A DNA stretch of 64,000 bases, taken from contig CAWCFV010000002.1 of the NCBI GenBank assembly GCA_963794995.1, positions 2,790,001 to 2,854,000 on the forward strand, read 5' to 3'. The position numbers were made by a program, and so were the translations under genes. Within the stretch, counting starts at the first letter, position 1, and each line of letters starts with the position of its first letter. Positions 38,640 through 48,265 of the stretch are shown here, piece by piece. The notes under the pieces were generated by a model. That model did not search any database and was not told the DNA's origin. It saw nothing but the letters and a program-made list of their open reading frames with translations. The DNA is from CAWCFV01 sp963794995. GTDB lineage: Bacteria; Actinomycetota; Actinomycetes; JACCUZ01.

Positions 38640-39417
38640 TCATCGACCCAGCCATCCGCCGTCAACTGGCAGAACGACACCATTGATGTAATCGGATGCG
38701 GGCGAGGCGAGGAACACAGTGGTCCCCGCGACGTCCTGCGGCGTACCCCAACGCGCGGCCGGGATGCGATCGAGGATCGCTTGCCGGCGCGACGGGTCAT
38801 CCCTGAGCGCCCGAGTGTTGTCCGTGGCGATGTAGCCAGGGGCGACTGCATTGACGTTGACGTTGAACGGTGCCCATTCGTTGGCGAAAGCGTGCGTGAG
38901 CCCCGCAATGCCGTGCTTGGCAGCCGCGTACCCAGGCACGTTCACGCCGCCCTGAAAGCTCAGCAGGGACGCCGTAAAGATGATCTTTCCGGCTCCTCGT
39001 TCGATCATCGTCCGCCCGACTTCGCGGGTCAGGACAAACGGCGACGAGAGGTTCAGGCCCAGGACGTAGTCCCAGTCCTCGTCGGAGTGGTCTCGCCACT
39101 GGCGTTCGCCGAATGACGCCAGCGTTGTTAACCAGAATATCGACTGGGCGGTCACCGGTTGCCAGCTGCCTGCCCAGGTCGGTCACGGCCACCCGGTCCA
39201 CGAGGTCCGCGTTAAGAGCCGTGAAGCTCCGACCAAACGCCTCCACCGCTTTTCCGACGTCGCTACCCGACTGCTCGAGCGTCGAGCTCACGCCGACGAT
39301 GTCGGCACCCGCGGCGGCAAGCGCCGTCGCCATCGCCATCCCGATGCCGCGCTTCGCGCCGGTCACGACGGCGAGCTTGCCGGTAAGGTCGAACATCTCA
39401 GGCCATGCGTACGGCAT
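38640..39417 (-). pseudogene. SDR, KduD-like (2-dehydro-3-deoxy-D-gluconate 5-dehydrogenase), one frameshift
   Basis: It begins MPYAWPEMFDLTGKLAVVTG; MFDLTGK is the usual KduD start. TGAKRGIGMAMATALAAAGA binds NAD, ILVNNAGVIRRTP follows, then a shift near 39098 into DWDYVLGLNLSSPFVLTREV, then YAAAKHGIAGLTHAFANEW (YxxxK) and GVVLPVDGGWLGR. About 259 residues. KduD acts on deoxy-keto acids of the pectin and glucuronate type. It overlaps the end of the alcohol-dehydrogenase gene. Confidence 0.83.
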
Positions 39418-40466
39418 GGGAACTCCCTGAGGTCGCACCGACATCGCGGCAGTCGATCAGCACCTTCATGACGTCGCCGCCCGCTTCGAGCGCCTCGAAC
39501 GCCGCGCGCCACGGTGGCGAGGGGCTCGATCCTGCTGACGAGCGTGAGCGCGGGGACGTCGCCGGAGGCGATCAACGCGACAGCCCGCTCGAAGTCGTTT
39601 CGGTCGTACAGGCGGGCCCCGACCAGGGTCAGCTCGCGCCAGAAGAACCGGTGCAGGTTGACCTCTCGTGGCTGCGGATGGATGGCCACCAGACACAGAC
39701 GGCCACGTACGGCGAGCCCGTCGACGGCGGTGGCCAGGCCGGCTGGCGCTCCCGACACCTCGAAGGCGACAGCTGCGCCGGCGCCGCCGGTCCACGCGTC
39801 GACGGAGGCCGGAACGTCGACCGAACGCGGGTCAAGAACAAGGAAACCGAGGTCCTCACCCATCGGAGCGTCGATAGTCGTCGAGCTCGACGATCACCAC
39901 GTCCGCCCCCTCGAGACGCGCAACGATAGCGATGAGGAGGCCGACAGGGCCTCCCCCGACGACGAGGACTTTCTCGCCGGACCGAACTCCGGCGCGGCGT
40001 ACGTCGTGAACAGCCACCGCGATGGGTTCTGCCAACGCGGCAGCCTTGAGATCGAGCGTCTGAGGCACGCGGATGAGGACACGCGGCTGGAACGGTCCAC
40101 CGCTGCTGCATGGAGCCAGCCGAGTCGATGCCGATGAAGTTCAGGTTGTGGCACAGATGCGTGTTGCCGGCCAGGCAGGCTGGGCAGGTGCCGTCCCAGT
40201 CCAGGGGCATGACGGTCACGGCGTCCCCCAACTGCCAGCCTTGCACCCCTTCGCCCAGAGCGAGGATGCGGCCGGAGCATCCCGTGTCCAAGGACGATGG
40301 GAGCGGCGACGCGCCCATCCATGTCGCCGTGGAGGATGTGCAGGTCGGTACCGCAGATGCCGGTGAAAGCTGGTTCGATCAGGACCTGGCCCGGGCCGGG
40401 GAGGAGGATCTCTCCCTCCTCCGTGACGATCTGTCGTTCACCGGCATACAGCGCAGCACGAGCCAT
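39398..40466 (-). pseudogene. Zinc-dependent alcohol dehydrogenase (MDR, sorbitol/threonine-dehydrogenase-like), several frameshifts
   Basis: It starts MARAALYAGERQIVTEEGEI. The catalytic zinc site is GICGTDLHILHGDMDG, and LGHGCSGRILALGEGV follows after a shift near 40285. The structural-zinc loop CPACLAGNTHLC is present. VLVVGGGPVGLLIAIVARLE is the Rossmann segment; after a shift near 39880 come AVAFEVSGAPAGLATAVDGL and LTLVGARLYDRNDFERAV. About 355 residues; four or so indels. It would oxidise a polyol or aldonate hydroxyl. Confidence 0.83.
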
Positions 40467-40559
40467 AGCAGGGCCTCCACAGGCGTCCGGATCGCAATCG
40501 ATTGTCGATGCGGAGATCGAGACAGGACCCCGTTCGCGATGCCACCGCCGGCTCACCTA

Positions 40560-41035
40560 CGAAGGGTTCTCGACCACTGTCGCGCGGGAAGGGCAGCAAC
40601 GTCGCCGAGATCTCGCGCTGAGGAGAGGGCGCAGGTGCGCCGGGTCCGGGCAGTCCTGAAGGTCAGGCTGGCGCGCGAGGCCGTCGAAGCTGGTCGCCGC
40701 GACGGATGGACGGATCTGCGCGGCGACATCGAGCGTATGCGTGCGGCGGCGACGGCGGGGGTCCTGGCGGCCTTCGCGATGGCGACGCGGGTTTCCACCG
40801 CCGGGTCTTCGACGTCGGAGGCAACACGTACCTTCTCCTGGCCTGGGACGTGCTCGAGCCGAGCTTCACCGGTCTGCAGGTGATCGGTGACCTCTTCCAG
40901 ATCGGGCACCTGCCGACAACGGCCGACGGGCACGCGCAACTCGGGAGTCCTCGCCTCGGGGGACGCCGAAGAGAGTGCGGCCGCGTTCCGGCGCGTCACG
41001 CGACCGGTCAGAGAGCTCCACCGGGCCTTGGTGCT
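40560..41035 (+). pseudogene. GntR-family regulator, FCD ligand domain only, frameshifted
   Basis: Pieces in shifting frames give VRAVLKVRLAREAVEAG, LRGDIERMRAAATAG, DAGFHRRVFDVGGNTYLLLA (the FCD metal/ligand histidine region), LEPSFTGLQVIGDLFQIG and VLASGDAEESAAAFRRVTRP. This is the helical C-terminal domain of an FadR-type GntR protein. The DNA-binding half is not visible upstream, where the opposite-strand dehydrogenase begins. It therefore looks truncated as well as frameshifted. It is the only plus-strand relic in this part. Confidence 0.7.
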
Positions 41036-41099
41036 GCATGCGACGATCCCTCGCTGGTCAGCCCGACATGGGCGACAGATGCGGTCCAAGCAAGGTGAG

Positions 41100-42139
41100 G
41101 TCGCGGGAGACAACCGGTCGGCAGCCGCGGCCGCCGGCGCCAGTACGGGATAGGCAGGGGCGGCCGGGCCGATGTCGCTGCGGTTTGCGCCAGCTCCCGG
41201 CCTTCGAGCACGCAGGTCAGCCGCCTGAGGCCGTCGGCCGAGCGCCGAGTTGTCCTCGCTCCGATGACGAGCGAGGTGACGGCAGGCTTCGCCAGCGTGT
41301 AGGCGAGCGCGAACTCGCAGCCGCTGAGACGCCCCGGCCATCGGCGATGTCGACGAGCACGTCGACGATGTCGTAGAGGGCTCCTCGTCGCGGCAGGCGG
41401 CTCATTCCAGTACGCGCAGGCGTTCGCGAGCCCTCCGCGGTCGCTCGCTCGGGCGAGACCGGCCCGGAGAGCAGCCCGCCCGCCAGCGGCACCCCAGACC
41501 AGATCTCGAGCCCCTGATCGACGGACAGCGATGCACCAGCTCGTATTCCGCCTCCCCTCGACTGACGAGAGGAGTGGATCCCCGCCCCGGGCCGACGAAG
41601 CGGCGGCAGCCCGTCGCGCTCGGAACGCCGAAGGCCTTCATCAGGCGCCAGCGAGAAGTCGGCGATGCTCCGACGCAGCGCAACTCGCCCGACCGGACCA
41701 GCCCGTCGAGAGCCTCCAGCGTCTCCTCCAAGGCGTACTGCCGTCCCACTCGTGCAGCTGGTACAGGTCGATGTAGTCGGTCTGGAGCCGGCGAAGGCTG
41801 GCCTCGCAGGCGGCGGTACGCCGCGACGGCGGGGACGAACCGGTGTCGTTGGGGCCGTCGCCGTTGGCGCGAACCGGACCTCGGTGCGCTGAGCACATCG
41901 TCGGGGCGCTGCCCCTTGACCGCGTTCCCGACGATGCGTCCGACATCTCGCCGGAGTAGATGTTGGCGGTGTCGACGAGGTTGATGCCTGAGTTGATGGA
42001 CAGAAGCCACCTGCTCCCGAGCCTCGTGGACCTGCACCCACTCCGACCTTGGCAGAAGATCCCTGCGCCGCGAACGTCACGGTGCCCATCGTCAAGAGGA
42101 CACTTTCAGCCCGGAACGGCCCAGTAGTCGGCACTCCAT
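41100..42139 (-). pseudogene. Aldo/keto reductase, heavily frameshifted
   Basis: It starts MECRLLGRSGLKVS, then TMGTVTFAAQGS, DTANIYSGE-like pieces, SLRRLQTDYIDLYQLHEWDG (catalytic H), EETLEALDGLVRSGELRCVG, GLEIWSGVPLAGGLLSG and AVTSLVIGARTTRRSADGLR. At least five indels. It follows the mycofactocin-type SDR at 42189 in the same order as the SDR-AKR pair at 31046-29136, so the two pairs look duplicated. The 3' end is approximate. Confidence 0.75.
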
Positions 42140-42188
42140 GTCACGCCCTGGCGAATCTGGACGGAGGGTGGGGTCTTCGCGCGCTGAC

Positions 42189-43049
42189 TCAGGCGGGTTG
42201 GACCTGGGTCGTGATTGAATCCGGGCAACGCCATGTGCCCGGCGTCCAGCACCAGTTCGAGGGCGTGAACATGCTCGGCCTCGTCCGACGCGAGCCACAG
42301 CGCCGCATTCGGCGATCGCCTGCTCGGGCAGCGCCCCACGCCCACGCAAAAGAGTCCAGTGCCGGATCGCGGCATGCATGTCTTCCATCGTGGCGCCCTC
42401 GATGCCGGTGAGGATGTCCCGCGTACCGGGGTTCGAGTTGAGGTAGGTGTTGACGGGGCCGGGAAGGAGCGAGTTGACACGGATGTTGTGTCGGCCGAGT
42501 TCGAGGGCGAACGACTTCGCCAGCCCCAGCACACCGTGCTTGGCCGCGGTGTAGTGGGCATAGTCCATCAGCGGTTCCCGGCCACAGATGGATGACGTCA
42601 GGATCATGCTCCCGGACCCTTGGGCGATGAGGCTGGGAGCCGTCGCCTTCGCGGTACGCCACACGCCGGACAGATTGATGTCGACCATGTCGTTCCACAT
42701 GTCGTCCGTCATCTCCCAGAAGGGAGCGAAGCTCGCAATTCCCGCATTCGCGCAGACGATGTCAATGTGACCGAAGTTCCGGATGCCTTGGGCCACCGCG
42801 GAGTCGAGAGCTTCTTGATCGCGGACATCGGCGATCTCGGCGACGCACTCGCGACCCAACGTCCGGACATCCTCGGCGACTGCTTGCAATTCGTCCTTGG
42901 TGCCCATGTCGTAGGACGCGCTGGCGATCGGAGCACAGATGTCGACGATGACGATGTCCGCTCCCTCTGCGGCGAACGTTCGCGCCATGGCGGCGCCCTG
43001 CCCTCGCGCACCCCCCGTGATGAACGCGACCTTGCCGATAGTTGTCCAC
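42189..43049 (-). pseudogene. Mycofactocin-coupled SDR (second copy), frameshifted at both ends
   Basis: The main frame reads KVAFITGGARGQGAAMARTF and AAEGADIVIVDICAP, then VCANAGIASFAPFWEMTDDM, VDINLSGVWRTAKATAPSLI, YTAAKHGVLGLAKSFALELG and RVNSLLPGPVNTYLN, which match the mycofactocin-coupled subfamily. After a shift the end is LELVLDAGHMALPGFNHDP. The start is taken at the GTG at 43049, where a one- or two-base loss separates it from the main frame. The stop at 42189 needs a further shift. Operator C lies 54 nt upstream. Confidence 0.82.
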
Positions 43050-43102
43050 GAGCCGTCTGCCTCGTTTGATCCCGACGCAGGTTAGCACCGCAGAACGATG
43101 TC

Positions 43103-43119
43103 GTTCCACTGCACGGAGC
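43103..43119. promoter_or_regulatory. Operator C, variant palindrome upstream of the second SDR-AKR operon
   Basis: GTTCCACTGCACGGAGC keeps the left arm of operator A fully and the right arm in part (GGA). It lies 54 nt before the proposed start of the SDR. The rest of 43050-43332 shows no gene. Confidence 0.5.
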
Positions 43120-43332
43120 AGTGTATCGTCTATCGGAACAATCCCAGCACCCGGAAGGGTAGGTCAGAGTTCAGGCGACCGACGCGTTCGAGGTCAAGGT
43201 GACCGGTGGATGGAACCCGCGCTGGAGCGAGCAAACTCATCGAGCGGACTGCCCGTCACGATCAGACTCTGCACGTCTATCCGGGCCAGATCGGCGAGAT
43301 CCGGCAATGACCGCTGTGGGGAGTATTTTGGC

Positions 43333-43409
43333 GGCTCATAACCGAGAGGTCGTAGGTTCAAGTCCTGCCTCTGCTACCAAAGAAGTGCAGGTCAGAGGCC
43401 TGATCCGGA
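43333..43409 (+). repeat. Right boundary repeat (attR-like): tRNA-fMet 3' remnant
   Basis: Direct repeat of 14913-14989, 69 of 77 positions identical and gap-free. It keeps CTCATAA, a T-arm (GTAGG/CCTGC with a wobble) and CCA, but no 5' half, so it is not a working tRNA. Together with the left copy it bounds about 28.4 kb. Confidence 0.85.
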
Positions 43410-43425
43410 AGTTCGGGTCAGGCCT
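43396..43425 (+). terminator. Terminator hairpin belonging to the tRNA remnant
   Basis: AGGCCTGATCCG (43396-43407) pairs with 43414-43425 with one wobble. It sits where the tRNA terminator sits on the left but with a different second half, so the structure has been kept while the sequence changed. Confidence 0.65.
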
Positions 43426-44679
43426 TTGATCGTTGTCGCGAGCCGTCCGCGAAATTCTGCCGGTCCCGCCGCGTCGATGGTTCCGCGCACCGGATCGACC
43501 GACGCCCGGCAGGGACCGCCTTCACTTCCGGCGCCAGCCTGACGATACCGACTTACAGGCTTCTCTCTATCGACAGCTCCTGTCTCCACGCTGACCCGTC
43601 GTCACCGCGATCCTTCGTTGCACAGCTCCAGCGGTTGCGCAGCCGGCAGCCCTCGGGGACTCGCGAAAGCGATCGGTCAAGATCACGAGCAAGAGGGGGA
43701 CACACCCTGCACGAGCGGTGTACTCGTTTCGTCCGTACGAAAGTCGGTAGTCGTCGATCTTGGTCGCTGGACAGTCCTCGAAGGCTTGCCTGCGGTGCTG
43801 GGAACTCGTCCCTGTGCGCGGCACCGGGCGACCAGGTGCTCCCAGGTGTGTCGCAGGGCTGCCTACGAGGAGCGGAGGGCAGCCTCCGCCGGAGCGGTTG
43901 CGGTGCATTCGTCGATTGGGTGGAGGACGTAGATCACGACCTGGGCGAGTGCGCAGCCGGCGTGATCGGATTGCCGGCGGCCGTCGTGCGTTGCAGGCAA
44001 TGGCATCCCTGGCGCGGAACGGCAACACAATGTCCCGCTCTTTGAAATGGTCCGGGACTGTCGTCGCCGCGGAACGGCTTGCGCGGAACTGGAGTAGGAT
44101 CCGCTGGACCTAGGCGGAGAGCGTCCGTCGCGGTGTTCCGCTCCCGGCCAGGCTGCCGGAGGAGCGTGCGCCGTTCATCGCCCCCAGCGGCCGCCTCCGC
44201 CGGCGCAGGACAGGTTATGGGCCCGCTTCAACCGTTCGGTAGGGACGGCTAAGTTCGGCGACTCGTAGTGGTCGGGGCGGCTGGTCTCGCCTGACCTCGC
44301 CCACGGATACGACGCCGGCCGCGTCGTGCCTCGATCAGTGGTCCACTTCGATCCGGGGTGACGATACGACACCGAGCTCATCGGGCGCCCGTACCCGCCC
44401 GGGTCGCCGACGCGGCTGCTACTCGCCGGCGGTTCGTCGACCAGCAGGGGTGCCAGCGGCATGGTCGTGTATGCAAGCCTCGGTCCGACCTAAACGGTGA
44501 GAGGGGATCGCAAACCGACGGATGGCGGGCGCCGAGCCGGCCGTCCGAGCGACGGTGCCAGTTCCGAGACGGACGCCGCGCACGCGGACTCCAGGTCAGT
44601 TGACACGATTGGTGATCGTCGAATTGCCGCCCTCCGGATCGGGCTCCGATGCCACGTCCGCCGCGACCAAGGCGAGGCG
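43426..44679. other. About 1.25 kb without a recognisable gene, next to the right boundary
   Basis: Several 90- to 200-codon frames are open on both strands, but none shows family motifs, credible start signals or the third-position pattern of the genes around it. The best candidate, a minus-strand frame at 44175-44462, has a polar protein-like C-terminus but no recognisable family. I treat the stretch as scrambled accessory DNA. Confidence 0.5.
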
Positions 44680-45719
44680 ATGGCACCCGTCTTCGCGCGG
44701 CTCGGCGCCCTCTTGATGCGTGACCGGGCGCATAGCGGGTTGCTAGCCTGCACTGTGGCTGCTGCGTCGGACGTGCCACCCCAGCAACTGAGGAATCCGA
44801 AGCGTAGGCGCATCGTCGCGGGTGTCGCGGCGTTGGTCGCCCTAGCCGCGGGACTGGCTTCATGGGTTTTACGAGACAACGAACCCTGGTGGTCCGCCAC
44901 TCTGGGCAATGTCGCTGTGGCCGCCCTCCTTCTCGTTCCCGGCGACTTCGCTCTGACCTGGATAGCTTCCGGCTTGAGTCGCATTGATCGGGCAACAGAG
45001 GAAGTGCGGAAGACTGGCAGAGTCAGCAAGGGAGACGGCCGAGCGTACGGAACGCTCGCTCATGGACGTCCGTGAGTCGCTGTTCGAGCGGCAGCGCGCG
45101 GAGCATCAAACTGGAACTCGATGTCTACCAAAGCATCGTTGGGAATCCATCGCGAGAGTCGCTACTCAGGGCGCTCCGATCAGCAACCGAATCCGGAATC
45201 ATCACATCGGATGGAGTCAGGGCCCCCGTCTGGGAAACGGACCTCCACTATCGCTTCGTGCTAGGTCAACCACCCGATGAACTACGCATCAATCTGGAGT
45301 CTGACTCCGGCCGGGTCATTTCGTCGCACCAATGGGATCCCTCTGCCTCTCCGGACACCTTCTATCAACTGCTCGTCGAAGCAGTCAGGGATGCTGGTCG
45401 TGACCTAGGAGTGGGCCTGAACGATCCGACCAGCTCTGTCGAGGACCTCTCAACAATGCTCGTAGAGGTCACGCGACTGCGGTCTCAGGAGCTCCTGGGA
45501 TATCGAGGGCACCTGCGCAAGATCATCGAACGGCGGGGAGGTTGGTACTTCACCGAGGAGAACATCCTGCCCGCAGAAGATCTCCAGTACCGGGTCGCGG
45601 TGGACAGACTCGACGAAATGGATTGGGAGGAACACCTTCGGAACAAGGGCTGGTACGGGGCACCGTCAGCTTTAGAGTTTGCGAGAGCGCTGTATGGGCT
45701 CGACATGAATCCGCGGTGA
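44680..45719 (+). pseudogene. Two-helix membrane protein with a long cytosolic domain, unknown, two frameshifts
   Basis: Two membrane helices (IVAGVAALVALAAGLASWVL and GNVAVAALLLVPGDFALTWI) are followed, after shifts near 45005 and 45105, by a charged helix (AESARETAERTERSLMDVRE) and a globular part (LELDVYQSIVGNPSRESLLR, WETDLHYRFVLGQPPDELRI, WYFTEENILPAEDLQYRVAV, KGWYGAPSALEFARALYGLD). No family is recognised. Starts at 44680, 44716 or 44755 are possible. It lies 306 nt upstream of the OLD-type nuclease gene on the same strand, and both have a lower G+C pattern than the core. The gap 45720-46025 shows no gene. Confidence 0.6.
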
Positions 45720-46025
45720 CTGTCCGTCCAGAGAGAGTTATGCGCGACTCACGCCATCGTCAACCGGCAAATGGTGCCGGATCAGTTCGTTCGGGGCCGG
45801 CGCCGCGCTGACGCTGGCACTGCAGGTCGGCTCTGTCGCGGGGCCTTCCGTGCTGAGTACGATTCCGACCCGCAGGTCAGCCCGACATCCGCGCCGACGC
45901 AAGTGGGCGGCGTGCGTCACCCCTTGACCAGTGTCGTCGTGATGGCCTTATGCAGGCCTAAGTCATCTAGCATCGAATTGCGCGCAGACGCGTGACGCGA
46001 GATCGATTCGGGGGTATCGGACGAC

Positions 46026-47892
46026 GTGGACGCCTGCGAGCTTGACGCTCTGACGATTGAGCATCTGCGCGGATTCGAACGGGCGACCCTGCCTTCTGAA
46101 CCGTGGAAATACGGTCCTAGTTGGGCCGAACAACTCGGGGAAGACGTCTCTTCTGTTGATCCTGGACTGGATCTTCAACGGCGTCGACGCCCAGCTGCTG
46201 GAAGGCAAGCGAGAACTCTCCGAGTCGGAGCGCGATCTACTGCTTCCTGCAAGGGAGACCAGAGGGGGCGCGCGCCGCCTCTCCCTCTGGTGCCGTGTTC
46301 AGGATGGCCGTCGGGCCCGCGGATTCCAGGCAACGAACGGGGTTGCCCAGCTTCGCTTGCAGTTGAGGGGCACGCGACTCTTCGCTGCGTTGGGGGCGCC
46401 CCGTCGGGGCGAAGGACCGGAATCTGAGCCGAAGGCCGTAAGCCTGTTCCGACTTCTAAGCGAGAATCTCGGGTTCGCGTACATCCCCTCAACACGCGAG
46501 GCGGGGGGCACGCTCTTCGCTGAACAGTTTCGTCAGGCTGTCCAGGACCTGCTGCAGGAGAAGTTTGTACATCGTGAACGGGGCGGAGCGCCTGGCGATT
46601 ACCGAACGTCCAGGAGAGCGATCGAGCAGATAGAGAGGATTGCTTCCGACCAGGTGCAAATTCTGTGGAAGAAGCTGGACACCGCGCTACCTCAAGGGCT
46701 GGTGCGCGAAGCCGTCGTCGAATTTCACACCGAGCCTGAACACCTGGCTCGGTGGCTCGCTGACTTGGCGACTCTAAGGTTGTCTACTGGTGAGCACGAT
46801 CAGCGACGAGTGTCGCCCGCTCAGGTCGGCTCGGGAACTCAATCGCTCCTCTTGATGGCGCTCCTGCAACGGTCTCGCAGCCCACATCAAGCCGTCCTGC
46901 TCGAGGAGCCAGAGGCATTCCTGCACCCAAGCGCTCAGCGAGCGCTCGCACGATCAATCTTCGACAGCCAAGACCTCAGGGCCGTGATCGCCACGCATAG
47001 CCCCGTAGTCGTGGACGAAGCCGTAGCTGCCGACGTCGTGCTGGTCCGCGACCACAAGATCTACGCCCCCCGTGACGTGGATGCGCGGCGCCGGCAGATC
47101 AACAGTGCCCTTCTGACTGGTCAAGGCTCCGAGGCCGTCTTCTCTCGTAGCGTTCTCCTTGTCGAAGGCCCCGGGGACCGAGCGTTCTTTGAACGTCTGC
47201 GTCGGCGGCTGGGCGACTACGTCCCAGTCAGCAGACTGAGTGACTTGGGGATCGTTGCCGTTGGAGGGAAGGCAGGCTTCGGACCGTGGGTACAGCTCCT
47301 AGAGAGCTACTTGGATCGGCACTCTGGTGATCGGCCGATCCACTGGCTCGCCGTCGCCGATGGGGTGGATGCTTCTGCTGACCTCGCTCGAGGATTGAGA
47401 GAGGGGGGTCTGGCGATCGAGGCTCAGCTCGACCGCCGCCTCAAGGACGTTGCGCAGGCCTTCTCAATGAGAGATGAGACGGCCGGGCTCAAGCACATAC
47501 GCGACTTCAACAACGCGGCGACGGGACGCGGCTTTCCGGCAGCGTTGCTCCCGGTCGACTTGGAGTACTCCTCTCTGTCCAGAGCTACCGATGACACGGT
47601 GCAGGAGATCGCAGCCGCTCTGAACCTGACCGTCACAGATCGAGCACAGCTACTCGCAAAGCTCGGGTCAAAGGCCGGCGCCGGGCCGAGCGTGCACTCG
47701 ATGAAGCAGGATTGGGTGCGGGCCGAGATCGCCAGCGTGTTGCCTTGGGGCGAGGTATCAGGGGATGTCAAGGCAATCCTTCGAAGGTGGATAACACCTG
47801 TGCTTGAAGGAGCTCCACTGCCCATGCCCCTCAGGACGGTCACCCGAAAGCGGAGCAGCCGCGCGCGTCGGAAGAGCCTGACGGGTCGCTAG
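46026..47892 (+). pseudogene. OLD-family ATP-dependent endonuclease (AAA ATPase + TOPRIM), one N-terminal frameshift
   Basis: The GTG at 46026 gives ALTIEHLRGFERATLP, the first strand of an SMC-like ATPase. After a one-base shift near 46092 the frame continues NTVLVGPNNSGKTSLLLILD (Walker A) for about 600 residues. The signature is VGSGTQSLLLMALL, Walker B AVLLEEPEAFLHP, the switch histidine ATHSPVVVDEA, and the TOPRIM glutamate LLVEGPGDRAFFERL, with VADGVDAS holding later acidic residues. OLD nucleases act in phage defence alone or with a UvrD helicase (Gabija); no helicase is next to it here. Confidence 0.87.
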
Positions 47893-48265
47893 GGGCAAGG
47901 CTCGATCACTAGCGGACCAGCTTGCGACAGAAGGCCGCGCTGCTCGAGCGAGAGGGTTCGACTCCACACCGGCCTGCTTGCCGTTCAGGGAACCCGGCAC
48001 CCCCACCCGTCGCGGAGCCCGGACGATCGCATTGCCGCCGTGGCGGTCGAACATAACCGTCCTTGTCGAGTGACTTGCATCGTCCACAAACGCCGCTGAC
48101 CGCTGCCTTCGTCCAGCGGCCGTTAGTTGACTCCGGCCCCGATCGCTCGGCGAGCTCCTTGCGGCAGGTCTGTGTTTTGGCCCAGTTGCGCAGCCGATGG
48201 AACATGACATCGGGCCGCCTCGCATGGGCTTCAAAGTCCGGCCGGGCGGCACTGCCTTTCCGACA
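47893..48265. other. Gap downstream of the integrase C-terminal fragment, no gene seen
   Basis: No frame shows family motifs. A short tRNA-T-arm-like string (GGTTCGACTCC, about 47950-47965) is present but its flanks do not pair, so it is not a tRNA. If the integrase was once intact, its attachment site would be expected here. Confidence 0.4.

Noticed and set aside
43333..43379. A second functional tRNA-Met
   Set aside because: No 5' half or D-arm precedes it, and the acceptor and anticodon stems cannot form.
44175..44462. Possible gene on the minus strand near the island boundary
   Set aside because: Protein-like polar ending, but no family, no ribosome site and no conserved neighbour; not enough to call.
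46026..47892. Gabija (GajA-GajB) defence system
   Set aside because: The OLD-type protein resembles GajA in layout, but no UvrD-like helicase gene is adjacent on either side.
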